Made by a program: the position numbers and the translations under genes
The notes under the pieces: model-generated
What the model saw: the letters and a program-made list of their open reading frames with translations, nothing else
Databases searched by the model: none
What the model was told of the DNA's origin: nothing
DNA from: CAYPNF01 sp964411985
Lineage (GTDB): Bacteria; Verrucomicrobiota; Verrucomicrobiia; Limisphaerales; J093
Assembly (NCBI GenBank): GCA_964411985.1
Contig: CAYPNF010000008.1
Span: 159,179 to 223,178 of the forward strand
Reading direction: 5' to 3'
Length of the DNA: 64,000 bases
In this document: piece after piece, positions 1 through 8,129 of the stretch
Layout of the letters: each line of letters opens with the position of its first letter
How positions within the stretch are numbered: position 1 is the stretch's first letter

Positions 1-1
1 C

Positions 2-532
2 CAGGACCTGCAGAGCTCCTTGGCTTCGATCCGCAGCGGAGCAGAACTGTACATGCGGTCCCGTCTGGCCGCCGAGATCCTGCGAAGAAACATGGAGCGG
101 TACCGAGAGAGAAATCAGGATCCGATCCTAAAGCGCGTTCACCAACTCTTCCCTCAGCTGACCCTCGGCTCCCTGTCCGGGGTGAAGGTAGGGCTGGACG
201 GAGAGGACCGAGTTGTGCTCTTGGGGACGCGCCAGGGAGGAGAAGAAGTCTCGGTGGACGGGATGAGTTCAGGGACCCGCGATCAGCTCTTCTTGGCGCT
301 GAGGCTGGCTAGTCTGGAGCGGTATATGGCGAACGCAGAGCCCCTTCCCTTGATTCTCGACGACGTGTTCATCAACTTCGATGACGACCGGACCAGGGCG
401 GCGTTGAGAGTGTTGGGGGAACTCTGCGCGGTAACACAGGTGGTCTATTTCACTCATCATTCGAGACTCGTGGAATTGGCGCGAGAAGTATTTCCTTCGG
501 AAATGCTTCAAAACCAAGTGCTTGAAGGATAG
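2..532 (+). CDS. C-terminal part of a YhaN/SMC-like AAA ATPase (5' end outside window)
   Basis: The reading frame is already open at base 2, so this is the last ~176 residues of a larger protein. A short helical stretch rich in Arg/Glu is followed by an ABC-type signature region (VDGMSSGTRDQLFLAL) and a Walker B/D-loop segment (LILDDVFINFDDDR), then a switch-like histidine pair in YFTHHS. This order is typical of the C-terminal half of the nucleotide-binding head of SMC/Rad50-like ATPases, and the spelling of the signature fits the YhaN family (AAA_27), usually paired with a YhaO/SbcD-like nuclease upstream. The Walker A half would lie outside the window. The DNA-repair role is inferred from the family only; the partner gene cannot be seen. 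Confidence 0.8.
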   Translation, partial: QDLQSSLASIRSGAELYMRSRLAAEILRRNMERYRERNQDPILKRVHQLFPQLTLGSLSGVKVGLDGEDRVVLLGTRQGGEEVSVDGMSSGTRDQLFLALRLASLERYMANAEPLPLILDDVFINFDDDRTRAALRVLGELCAVTQVVYFTHHSRLVELAREVFPSEMLQNQVLEG

Positions 533-554
533 CGAGAAACCGCCATGTTCGTGC

Positions 555-568
555 CCGGGACAACCCGG
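555..568 (+). terminator. Weak hairpin downstream of the ATPase gene
   Basis: CCGGG, loop ACAA, CCCGG lies 22 bases after the stop codon at 532. The stem is perfect but only 5 bp and there is no T-run behind it, so it is at best a weak or Rho-assisted terminator. Confidence 0.25.
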
Positions 569-752
569 ATTTGGGATGGAGTCTTCAGGCTGTCTTTGTA
601 AGTCACTTGTAGATAACTATTTGGAACCATCCATCCAAACTGGGAAAGAAGTATCAGGTTATCTGAATTTCGAGGTGCTTAGTATTTGCCTTTTCCGATG
701 AATATCTTCAGTCTACGCGACTCTAATTAGTAAACGTATCGCAAGAAAGATT

Positions 753-1439
753 ATGATGAAAGAAAGGACACAGTTTTCGAGGATTAGCTCCATTGTGATG
801 GCGCTGAGCGTTGCTGCGGCAGGTTCGAGCTTCGCGGCGGAAGACATGGCACCCCTGCCCATCAAACTGCCCATTCCCGCGTTTATGGGGACGCCGACCG
901 ACATCCCGCTCGGTCCGGAAGTGGAGAAACCCTCTGACAAACCGCGCCCGCCCTTTATGGCCCCCAAGGGTTGCGTCAACCTGGCCGCCAAGAAAAAGGT
1001 GACGAGCAGCGACAAAGCGCCTATCACCGGGACGCTGGAACTGGTGACAGATGGAGACAAGGAATCGAACGACAACAGTTTTGTCGAATTGCACCGCAAA
1101 ACTCAGTGGGTGCAGGTGGATCTCGAGAAAACGGCGAAGATCTATGCGGTGATTGTGTGGCATGCCCACAATACCTTCCAAGTCTACCATGATATCGTGG
1201 TTCAGGTGGCGGACGATGCGGACTTTACCCAGAATGTGCAGACGATTTACAACAACGATGTCGACAACAGCTCTGGGTTGGGGGTTGGGACCGACAAAGA
1301 GTACTTCGAGAATTACGAAGGTCGCCTGATGCCTGCCAAAGGCGTCAAAGGTCGTTACGTTCGGCTGTACAGCAAAGGTTCTTCTTATAGCGCGCTCAAC
1401 CGCTACACTGAGGTAGAGGTTTGGGGTACTGCTGAGTGA
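753..1439 (+). CDS. Secreted discoidin (F5/8 type C)-like protein
   Basis: The 228-residue protein starts with a signal peptide (h-region about residues 13-26, likely cut after SFAA near residue 29). The mature N-terminus is a proline-rich tag (residues 31-50, APLP..LPIPAFMGTP) followed by KPRPPFMAPKG, then a beta-sandwich from about residue 75 to 227 with discoidin features: a TDGD loop, WVQVDLE, and a closing RYVRLYS...TEVEVWG. Such domains bind glycans or surfaces, so the predicted place is periplasm or outside the cell. Two ATG codons in tandem start the gene. Its stop overlaps the start of the next gene (TGATG), which suggests co-expression. The proline-rich tag recurs in the VWA protein at 60124-63213. 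The ligand is unknown. Confidence 0.75.
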   Translation: MMKERTQFSRISSIVMALSVAAAGSSFAAEDMAPLPIKLPIPAFMGTPTDIPLGPEVEKPSDKPRPPFMAPKGCVNLAAKKKVTSSDKAPITGTLELVTDGDKESNDNSFVELHRKTQWVQVDLEKTAKIYAVIVWHAHNTFQVYHDIVVQVADDADFTQNVQTIYNNDVDNSSGLGVGTDKEYFENYEGRLMPAKGVKGRYVRLYSKGSSYSALNRYTEVEVWGTAE

Positions 1440-2998
1440 TGAAGCGGTGGGCCGTTTTAGGCTTCCTGGTGGCGATCGCGGCGGCCCTTGGGTTGCGATT
1501 GCCCCAGCTTGGCCAAAGGCCCATGCACACGGACGAGGCCGTCCACGCGGTTAAGTTTCTCGGGCTGTGGGAAGGGAAGGGGTACAAGTATGACCCCAAC
1601 GAGTACCACGGCCCGCTTCTTTATTATGCCACCCTTCCTTTGGCGTGGCTAGGTCAAGGCAAGGAGATCGACGAGGCTACCTTGCGGTTGGTGCCGGTTC
1701 TCACCGGCATTTTGCTTATTGCTCTCCTTTGGTTGTGTCTGGATGCTCTTGGCCCCCCGGCTGCGGTGTGGAGTGCTTTGCTTACGGCGCTCTCCCCGGC
1801 GATGGTCTACTATAGCCGGTACTACATCCACGAGTTACTGCTGGTTCTGTTCTCCTTCGTCTTTATCGCCGCCTTGTGTCGGTACACGCGCTCGCCGCGG
1901 ACTTTTTGGGCTGCCCTGGCCGGAGCTAGCTTGGGAGCCATGCACGCGACCAAGGAGACATTGGTCTTTAACCTCGTGGCCATGGCGGGAGCTGGTTTGG
2001 TGGTTTGGTATTGGAGGCGGGAAGCGCGCGAGCCTCTGATCCTTGGGCAGGTTCTAGGCCTTCGAAAGCACCTCTTGATCTTGGTGGTGTCGGGATTTGC
2101 TGTCTCCTTCCTCTTCTTCACCTCCTTCTTTCAGAATCCCGCTGGCCCGCTCGATTCGGTGCGCACCTACCTTCCTTGGCTCCATCGCGCTGGTGGGGCC
2201 TCTCCCCACGCGAATCCTTGGTACTTCTACTTCGAACGGCTCCTGTTTTTTCACACCACGCAGGGGCCGATCTGGACCGAGGTGGCGATCCTAGTGCTGG
2301 GGATCTATGGGATGATTCAGGTCGTTCGAGGAGAAGTGGGAACGGGCAGTATCCACTTGTACCGTTTCTTGGCGGTTTACACCTTGCTCCTCACGGGTGT
2401 GTACACTTTCATTTCCTACAAGACACCCTGGTGTGCCCTTGGATTCTGGCATGGATGGATCCTCATGGCAGGCTTGGGTTGCCATGTGGCGTTACGGGCC
2501 GCTCGATCCGATGTGGTGCGGGTCAGCCTCGTTTGCCTTCTGGCTGCCGCGCTGCTGCACTTGGCCTATCAAGCCCGACTCGCCACCACGACCTACAGCG
2601 CCGATCGCCGAAATCCGCACGTGTACGCGCACACGAGCGCCAAGCTGCTGGATTTGGTGGAGAGGGTTCGAGGAATCACCGCAGCAAGTGGCCAGAAGGA
2701 GAACCTCCGCGTAAACGTCATTGCCAAAGGAGGAGATTATTGGCCGTTGCCCTGGTATTTCCGGAACTTGACTCAACTTGGATGGTGGACGCACTTGCCG
2801 CCCGATCCCTTCGCGCCGATCGTGATCGTAGGATCCAACCTGGGGGCGGAGCTTGACGAACGATCAAACAAGAAGTGGGTTATGACCGGGCTTTATGAGC
2901 ATCGGCAAGGGGTGAAGGTCTGGTTCGAGATGTATGTCGAGTTTGAGTTGTGGAAGAAGTACCTGTCGTCGCGTCCGCCTCCAGCGGACGAAGATTGA
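1439..2998 (+). CDS. Agl23-like (TIGR03663 family) GT-C membrane glycosyltransferase
   Basis: The 519-residue polytopic membrane protein resembles the TIGR03663/Agl23 family of dolichol/undecaprenyl-sugar-dependent glycosyltransferases. The first transmembrane helix (about 5-20) is followed by a periplasmic acidic motif HTDEAVHA with Asp32-Glu33, then KYDPNEYHGPLLYY, the pattern expected of GT-C catalytic loops; about ten further hydrophobic helices run to residue ~385 and a soluble domain closes the protein. I chose the ATG overlapping the upstream stop (TGATG) rather than the GTG three bases earlier. It probably transfers a lipid-linked sugar at the outer face of the inner membrane; the acceptor is unknown. 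The following two short-spaced genes may form its operon. Archaeal Agl23 was first named from a flippase-associated role, so the exact activity is uncertain. Confidence 0.75.
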   Translation: MKRWAVLGFLVAIAAALGLRLPQLGQRPMHTDEAVHAVKFLGLWEGKGYKYDPNEYHGPLLYYATLPLAWLGQGKEIDEATLRLVPVLTGILLIALLWLCLDALGPPAAVWSALLTALSPAMVYYSRYYIHELLLVLFSFVFIAALCRYTRSPRTFWAALAGASLGAMHATKETLVFNLVAMAGAGLVVWYWRREAREPLILGQVLGLRKHLLILVVSGFAVSFLFFTSFFQNPAGPLDSVRTYLPWLHRAGGASPHANPWYFYFERLLFFHTTQGPIWTEVAILVLGIYGMIQVVRGEVGTGSIHLYRFLAVYTLLLTGVYTFISYKTPWCALGFWHGWILMAGLGCHVALRAARSDVVRVSLVCLLAAALLHLAYQARLATTTYSADRRNPHVYAHTSAKLLDLVERVRGITAASGQKENLRVNVIAKGGDYWPLPWYFRNLTQLGWWTHLPPDPFAPIVIVGSNLGAELDERSNKKWVMTGLYEHRQGVKVWFEMYVEFELWKKYLSSRPPPADED

Positions 2999-3086
2999 TG
3001 TGAAGGAGGCCGGATTTCTTGCTGCAATTCACGAGCTACCCTGCTAACAGAGTCTTTTGCATGGCACGGAGCCACAGTTGTCGAAC

Positions 3087-3254
3087 ATGTTTTGGACAAA
3101 GAAAAACAAAGAAGAGCACCGCTACTATCTGCTTCCCGGGATGGGGAAGAGTAACCGTCGTTACCATCGGCGTGCTTTGTTTTGGAGCTTGGTGGCCGGG
3201 GGTCTCGTAGCCGGCCTTTTCGGCTGGCTCCTGTACTGGATGAACCGGCACTAA
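3087..3254 (+). CDS. Small basic single-pass membrane protein
   Basis: This 55-residue protein is highly basic at its N-terminal side (KKNKEEHRYY...RRYHRR) and has one clear transmembrane helix at about residues 31-50 ending in YWMNRH. The preferred start is the internal ATG at 3087; an ATG at 3057 would add ten uncharacteristic residues. It sits 88 bases after the Agl23-like gene and 22 bases before the PQQ-propeller gene on the same strand. No known family is recognised. The LLPGMG motif between two basic clusters looks too ordered for a chance frame, and the positive-inside rule puts the N-terminus in the cytoplasm. It could be an accessory subunit for the flanking membrane enzymes; that is inference. 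Confidence 0.6.
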   Translation: MFWTKKNKEEHRYYLLPGMGKSNRRYHRRALFWSLVAGGLVAGLFGWLLYWMNRH

Positions 3255-3276
3255 GTGTGATTCCGTCGCTTTCAGC

Positions 3277-4671
3277 ATGAACAGCTACATGAACCCTCGT
3301 TTTTTGCCATGGCTGGTTGGGATTCTGGGTGTGGCCTTGGCTGGCTGGTTCTGGTTTGCCGGCACGGACCGGGTCCTGGTGGAGCGCTTGCCTGGTGCGG
3401 ACCGTGGCGAAGGCGAGGCGGGAGCTGGACCGGGTGCCAAATGGGACGGCCGCTTGGTGAAGGGGCAGGGGGTGATCCCGACTTTCCCCGGGGTATGGCC
3501 CGGTTTTCGAGGTGCTGGCCTCAGCGGTATCAGCCAGGATCCGGTGCCCTTGGCGCGGAGCTGGGGCCCACAGGGGCCTAAAACAATCTGGCAGGTCGGC
3601 GTAGGCGAAGGGTTTGCGGCGGCCGCGATTTGGAAAGGACAGGTCTTTGTTCTGGACTATGACCAAACAAATCGCATGGACGCCATCCGTTGCCTCTCGC
3701 TGAGCGATGGCCAGGAAGTCTGGCGGTATACCTACAGCGCACGGCTGAAGCGAAATCATGGCATGTCTCGCACGATTCCGGCGGTCACGGAGAAGTTTGT
3801 GGTCACGCTCGGACCGAAGTGTAACCTGGTGTGTCTGAACCGGAGCACCGGAGACCTGGTCTGGCAAATGGATTTGGTGCGCGAGTTCAATACCGAAGTC
3901 CCGCCTTGGTACGCCGGGCAGTGTCCGCTGATCGACGGGGACAAAGTGATCGTGGCCCCTGGAAACGACGCGCTGATGGCTGCGATCGATTTGGCCTCCG
4001 GGACGGTATTGTGGAAGTCGGCGAACCCAAAGAACTGGCAGATGACCCACTCCTCGATTACCCCCATCGAATTCGGCGGAAAGCGAATGTACGTCTACCC
4101 CGCGAGCGGGGGTGTTGCCGGGGTGTCCGCTGCCGACGGCGCCATTCTGTGGGACACGACCGACTGGAAGATCAGCATCGCGAATGTGCCTTCTCCGGTT
4201 TACGTAGGGGAGGGCAGGATTTTCTTCTGCGGTGGGTACAACGCCGGAAGTCTCATGGGGCAACTCAAAGCAGCTGGCGATCGGTTCGAGATTCAAACCC
4301 TGTTTCGGCTCAAGGCTGCCGAGTTCGGGTCCACCCAACAGACCCCGATTCTTTTCCAGGACCATCTGTTTGGAGTTCGACCGGATGGCCAGCTGGTCTG
4401 TTTGAACCTCCAGGGAAAGACGGTATGGCAGAGTGGCGCTGCCAACAAGTTCGGCAGTGGACCTTATCTTATTGCCCAAGGCCTGATCTACGTGATGAAC
4501 GATGAGGGGCTTTTGACGATGGCGGAAGCATCGACCGCGGGCTACAAAAAACTTGGCCAGGCCAAGGTTCTGCCCGGACCCGACTCTTGGGGGCCCTTGG
4601 CACTGGCGGATGGTTTCCTGATTGCCCGGGATAATACCCAGTTGGTTTGCCTCCGCGTGAGTGCTCCCTAA
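3277..4671 (+). CDS. Membrane-anchored PQQ-like beta-propeller protein
   Basis: The 464-residue protein has an N-terminal hydrophobic segment (about residues 10-28) that serves as an uncleaved anchor or signal peptide, then a linker and an eight-bladed PQQ-like propeller. Blades are marked by repeated Trp-containing strands such as GQEVWRY, GDLVWQMD, GTVLWKS, GAILWDT and GKTVWQS. Propellers of this BamB/quinoprotein-like family often act as scaffolds; the cofactor-binding residues of true PQQ dehydrogenases are not apparent. The gene follows the Agl23-like transferase and the 55-residue membrane protein on the same strand with short gaps. A similar protein occurs at 32071-33351. Function in this organism is unknown. 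Confidence 0.8.
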   Translation: MNSYMNPRFLPWLVGILGVALAGWFWFAGTDRVLVERLPGADRGEGEAGAGPGAKWDGRLVKGQGVIPTFPGVWPGFRGAGLSGISQDPVPLARSWGPQGPKTIWQVGVGEGFAAAAIWKGQVFVLDYDQTNRMDAIRCLSLSDGQEVWRYTYSARLKRNHGMSRTIPAVTEKFVVTLGPKCNLVCLNRSTGDLVWQMDLVREFNTEVPPWYAGQCPLIDGDKVIVAPGNDALMAAIDLASGTVLWKSANPKNWQMTHSSITPIEFGGKRMYVYPASGGVAGVSAADGAILWDTTDWKISIANVPSPVYVGEGRIFFCGGYNAGSLMGQLKAAGDRFEIQTLFRLKAAEFGSTQQTPILFQDHLFGVRPDGQLVCLNLQGKTVWQSGAANKFGSGPYLIAQGLIYVMNDEGLLTMAEASTAGYKKLGQAKVLPGPDSWGPLALADGFLIARDNTQLVCLRVSAP

Positions 4672-4713
4672 GTCAAACTGGCCTGCTCCATTTGGGACTG
4701 CCCGTCCTTCCGA

Positions 4714-5796
4714 TCACGGGTCCGTTGAAAGGCTCCTCGCGGGAGTGCCGTCGAGGCCGAGCACACCCAGCTTCCAAGGGATGTCTCCGTAGGACTTGCC
4801 TTGGCGATCCTTATCCAGAACGCCCTGGATGATCATCTTCATGTTTGTGGGATCGATGATCAGGCGCTCATCGGTGCCCACTCTCAGAATTTCGCCATGG
4901 CTCACTACATCAGTCCATCTTTGCTCGGTCTGGCGGACGTTTTTCATCGAGGCAAACGCGTTGTCCTTCCCTGCGGCAAGCGGACGCCATGGACCTTCAA
5001 GGCGGTCAGCTAGGTAGGCTTTAAAATATCTCCATCCGTGGCCGTTTTGCGCCTCGATCAACGTGAAGTAATTGGAGCGTCCTTGGACACGGTAGGTGTG
5101 ACTGGCTTCGAAAATGTCCCCTTCCAAAGCCAGTTGCGGCTTTCCCCAGCCATGGGGGAATTGGGTGATCGGGGTCTCCATCCTCCACATCTTGCCGTCG
5201 AGCGAGGTGTAGAACAGATGGGCCTTGGCGTCGTCGCAGATGACCCAGAAATCCAGCCAAGCTTTGACTCCCGGGTCTTCGCTAGGGAAAAGGGGTTGCA
5301 GGGGGCTCCAGGAGTCGGGGTTTTCCAAGTCGGTGGTCTGGGAAAACGCCGGTTGGTAGTTGGGTCTCCAGGCCTCATCGGAGGCTTGGCAGACTAAGTA
5401 CCATTTCTTGTGCGGAGTGAAATAGAAGACTTGAGGAGCGCAAAAGTACCCAGGGTGACAGCGAAGGATCGAGCGCTTGCCGCGTTTGGCTTCGGGCCAA
5501 TCGCGGAACGCCAGATAGGCTATGCCGTGCGTGCGGGCTTTACCCCGCACGGTACAGAAGAGGTGCCACCGGTCTTTGTGCCACACAACCGACGGGTCTT
5601 TCACGGAATGCCAATCTTCCCCATCAACCGGGGTTGCCTCCAGTACTGGCGATTCGGTCCTCCATTGAAAGGGGCTCTCGAGCAGCGATGGCTGTGATTC
5701 CGCAGCGGAGGTCGGCAGGTAACCGGCCAAAACGAGCCAGCAAGCAAGGAGCCCCACAAGGGGGTTGAGACCGCTGTGGATGTCCTTGGGTTGCAT
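4714..5796 (-). CDS. GH62 alpha-L-arabinofuranosidase, secreted
   Basis: The 360-residue protein has a signal peptide (h-region about 12-28, cut near TSAAES) and one five-bladed propeller domain of family GH62. The fit is detailed: FQWRTESPVL at the start, the base in VKDPSVV (Asp67), APQVFYF, the WLDFWVICDD block (Asp182 would be the pKa modulator) and the general acid in IFEASHTY (Glu230), ending with WKLGVLGL. GH62 enzymes remove single arabinose units from xylan and arabinan, so it acts in the periplasm or outside the cell. It lies 25 bases downstream of the rhodanese gene and may share its promoter. Length is normal for a catalytic domain without a binding module. Confidence 0.9.
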   Translation of the reverse strand: MQPKDIHSGLNPLVGLLACWLVLAGYLPTSAAESQPSLLESPFQWRTESPVLEATPVDGEDWHSVKDPSVVWHKDRWHLFCTVRGKARTHGIAYLAFRDWPEAKRGKRSILRCHPGYFCAPQVFYFTPHKKWYLVCQASDEAWRPNYQPAFSQTTDLENPDSWSPLQPLFPSEDPGVKAWLDFWVICDDAKAHLFYTSLDGKMWRMETPITQFPHGWGKPQLALEGDIFEASHTYRVQGRSNYFTLIEAQNGHGWRYFKAYLADRLEGPWRPLAAGKDNAFASMKNVRQTEQRWTDVVSHGEILRVGTDERLIIDPTNMKMIIQGVLDKDRQGKSYGDIPWKLGVLGLDGTPARSLSTDP

Positions 5797-5821
5797 TCGT
5801 GTTCAGCTGGCCAGCTAAGGT

Positions 5822-6220
5822 CTAGGGTGCCGCCTCTACGATGGCCCTTGCTCTTCCTAACGAACCCAGGTTGTACACGTTTGTGTAACCCATCGCGCGC
5901 AGCTTGCGCTTTGCCATGCCGCTGCGGCCGCCACTCAGGCAGTGGAGCAGGAGCGGTTGGTTCTTGTCGGGAGCAATCTGGGGAATGCGGCTTTCCAGCT
6001 CACCCAAGGGTACGTTTGCCGCCTGCTTGATATGGTCAGATGCAAACTCGCCAGGACTTCTCACGTCGATGACTTTGCCTCCGGCGGCTAGCAAGTCCCT
6101 GGCTTGCTTTGGACTGATCTGGCCCAGTTGCTTGAAAACGAAGAAAGCCACTACCGCTGCCACAATGACCGCAAGGGTTGCTATGTCCATAGAACGTCGA
6201 TTTGTCACTTTAGCCGTCAC
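5822..6220 (-). CDS. Membrane-anchored rhodanese-like sulfurtransferase
   Basis: The 132-residue protein has an N-terminal transmembrane helix (about residues 12-30) and a single rhodanese domain. DVRSPGEF is the CH2A-like motif and the active-site loop is HCLSGGRSG, with the catalytic Cys in the expected place. It could transfer sulfane sulfur or simply bind it, at the outer face of the inner membrane. An internal ATG at 6190 (MDIATL) is an equally good start and gives a more typical short cytoplasmic tail. A plausible -35/-10 pair lies at 6262-6290. The GH62 gene follows 25 bases later, but a functional link is not obvious. Confidence 0.85.
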   Translation of the reverse strand: MTAKVTNRRSMDIATLAVIVAAVVAFFVFKQLGQISPKQARDLLAAGGKVIDVRSPGEFASDHIKQAANVPLGELESRIPQIAPDKNQPLLLHCLSGGRSGMAKRKLRAMGYTNVYNLGSLGRARAIVEAAP

Positions 6221-6261
6221 ATCGAAACCTACACCTAAGCAGAGCCGAAGCCCGTCGGAAA

Positions 6262-6290
6262 GTTACACGGAATTTGGCTATTCTCGGCAA
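6262..6290 (-). promoter_or_regulatory. Candidate sigma-70-type promoter for the rhodanese gene
   Basis: On the minus strand TTGCCG (6285-6290), a 17-base spacer and TGTAAC (6262-6267) match the -35 and -10 consensus at four of six positions each. Transcription would start near 6255, about 35 bases before the gene. Confidence 0.4.
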
Positions 6291-6463
6291 ATGAGGATGC
6301 CGTCCGCCCGAACTTGTGGCAGAATCAGATCACATCTCTTGAAGGCTTGCCGTTCGCCACCACCCAGGGACGGCCTGCGCGGGCCGAATCTCTCAACCAT
6401 TTCAGGGTCTGCTGATGTTCAACGGCCTGGGTGTTCTCCTCGTGTTGGACGACCCTAAAGCGC

Positions 6464-6490
6464 AGGCTGGCCGGTTTTGCCGGCCAGCCT
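6464..6490 (-). terminator. Strong terminator-like hairpin after the Gfo/Idh/MocA gene
   Basis: AGGCTGGCCGG, loop TTTTG, CCGGCCAGCCT forms a perfect 11-bp GC-rich stem about 40 bases past the stop codon at 6530. Only a short T-run follows on the minus strand, but the stem is the most stable simple hairpin I found between genes here. Confidence 0.65.
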
Positions 6491-6529
6491 GGAGCGAACT
6501 CAAAGTGGATGACTTTCGTCTTTGCTGGG

Positions 6530-7954
6530 TTAGGCAACTTCCCAACCAGGGCGGTAGTTGCCTTTCAGGTACTTATCTGCCTCTGGCGCATTCGTGCATT
6601 TCATCGCCTTGGAATCCCAGTGGATCTTTTTTCCCACTCGCATGGCGACCAGGCCGAGCAGTCCGATCTCGGTCAGGAGGGCTGCGTACTGGAAGTTCGC
6701 ACTCGGAGTGCCCTGTCCCTTGCATCCGTCCAGCCAGTCGCGATGATGTCCTTTGGACCGTGGCAGGGTTTTCGCAGGGCGCTTATAGGTGTCCATTCTG
6801 GTTCCAGGGAGCAAGCGAGGATCCCCAGCCCATCCCGGGCAAGTGATCATGCCCTTGTCCCCTACGAAGAGGATGCCATTGCCCCCGTTACCGAGTTGGT
6901 CATCGTCCTCGAGCCCTTCGGGACGGGCAGGCATAAGCCCCCCTTCGTACCAGGTGAATTTCACAGGAGGCATCTTCCCACGGGCGGGGAACATGTAAGT
7001 ATAGATGCCCCCCGGGGGAGCGATCTCCGCATCCACTCCGCCGACGCCATGGGCCTCGATGCTGGTTGGTTCCTTCAGGTCCAAGGCCCAGAGGGCAGGG
7101 TCAAAATTGTGGCAGAAGAAATCGCCGATGGGGGCGGTGCCAAAATCCCAGAAATCACGCCAACTCACGGGTGAGTAAATGGAACTATACGGGCGAGTGG
7201 ATCGGGTGCCTAGCCAGAGGTCCCAGTTTACGCCCTTGGGGACAGGCTCCGCGGGAGGTCGCCCCCCGGTGTGAGTCTTGTTCCACCGACTTGCCCCAGT
7301 CCAGGCATGGACCTCGCGGATCTCGCCGATCGCGCCGTCCCAGATCCATTCGCAGGTGGAACGGATCCCATCGCCGGAATGTCCCTGGTTGCCCAGCTGG
7401 GTGGATACTCCCGTTTCCTTGGCGACTCGAGCCACGATCCTCGCTTCAGCCACGTTATGGGTAAGGGGCTTCTCGCAATAGACATGTTTTCCCTGCTTCA
7501 TCGCCGTGACGCAAACATAGGCGTGGTTATGGTCAGGGGTGGCGCAGAGGATGGCATCAATCGATTTCTCCTTCTCCAGCATGACCCGGAAATCCTCGTA
7601 GTCGGCTACTTTGTACCCCGGCGTATTCTTGGAATAGTGTTTTTCGATCTCCGCCTTGACCGGAAGCCGCCCTGCGAGTCCCTTGTAGTAGAAGGCGTCC
7701 AGGTTGTGTTGCTCAATGGGGTCAGCAATGGCCATGATGCGGGCGTCAGCGTGGTTGACCAGGCTGCGAACGTTGGTACGGCCCTGTCCGCCGCATCCCA
7801 CGATGGCGATGTTGATCTTGTCGCTGGGAGCGACAAACTTGGCGCCGCCAAGAACGTGGCGAGGCACCACGGTGACAGCAGCCACAGCTGCTGCGGTCTT
7901 CCCCAGAAAAGTACGCCGATTGAGGCCCGATGGATCTTCTTTTGTCTTCTTCAT
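6530..7954 (-). CDS. TAT-exported Gfo/Idh/MocA family oxidoreductase
   Basis: The protein is 474 residues from the chosen ATG at 7954, which places a twin-arginine signal (NRRTFLGK followed by an Ala/Val-rich h-region) at the N-terminus; the open frame extends 17 codons upstream without similar support. The Rossmann motif VGCGGQG, the conserved EKPLTHN lysine segment (MKQGKHVYCEKP) and the C-terminal GFO_IDH_MocA_C-like domain identify the family. Such proteins in Verrucomicrobiota and Planctomycetes are NAD(P)-dependent dehydrogenases or isomerases of sugars and inositols, and export with bound cofactor explains the TAT signal. Substrate unknown. It lies 175 bases downstream of the aconitase gene and is followed by the 6464-6490 hairpin. 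Confidence 0.9.
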   Translation of the reverse strand: MKKTKEDPSGLNRRTFLGKTAAAVAAVTVVPRHVLGGAKFVAPSDKINIAIVGCGGQGRTNVRSLVNHADARIMAIADPIEQHNLDAFYYKGLAGRLPVKAEIEKHYSKNTPGYKVADYEDFRVMLEKEKSIDAILCATPDHNHAYVCVTAMKQGKHVYCEKPLTHNVAEARIVARVAKETGVSTQLGNQGHSGDGIRSTCEWIWDGAIGEIREVHAWTGASRWNKTHTGGRPPAEPVPKGVNWDLWLGTRSTRPYSSIYSPVSWRDFWDFGTAPIGDFFCHNFDPALWALDLKEPTSIEAHGVGGVDAEIAPPGGIYTYMFPARGKMPPVKFTWYEGGLMPARPEGLEDDDQLGNGGNGILFVGDKGMITCPGWAGDPRLLPGTRMDTYKRPAKTLPRSKGHHRDWLDGCKGQGTPSANFQYAALLTEIGLLGLVAMRVGKKIHWDSKAMKCTNAPEADKYLKGNYRPGWEVA

Positions 7955-7987
7955 GTTCACGAGTGAATTCAAGAAGATCCTGATGCA

Positions 7988-8006
7988 CTTGCCCGGCTTT
8001 GGCAAG
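7988..8006 (-). other. Small hairpin between aconitase and Gfo/Idh/MocA genes
   Basis: CTTGCC, a 7-base loop and GGCAAG form a perfect 6-bp stem 34 bases ahead of the oxidoreductase start. It could be a weak aconitase terminator or a leader element; no T-run follows. Confidence 0.25.
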
Positions 8007-8129
8007 CGATCGTGGGGAGAACCTGAAGGCGCTGTGGGCGACGGTCACTGAGCCGTTGTGTCCACAGTACATCCAAGACGGAGGCCCTTTGCCCCGCAGT
8101 GAGAGACAAGGGGCTTTCCGGCGCTCAAG

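Larger units (their letters stand above)
6221..6529. other. Intergenic stretch: terminator hairpin and rhodanese promoter
   Basis: This 309-base gap separates the Gfo/Idh/MocA stop from the rhodanese start, both minus strand. It contains a strong hairpin at 6464-6490 and a candidate promoter at 6262-6290. An open frame at 6325-6537 runs straight through the hairpin and shows no recognisable protein features, so I do not call a gene. Confidence 0.6.

Noticed and set aside
2893..4479. A 528-codon open frame on the minus strand across the PQQ-propeller gene
   Set aside because: It is a GC-driven shadow: its translation is Arg/Pro/Ser/His-rich with no domain, while the plus strand has a clear propeller.
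6325..6537. A 70-codon minus-strand frame after the Gfo/Idh/MocA gene
   Set aside because: It reads through the strong 6464-6490 hairpin and overlaps the preceding stop region; no features.
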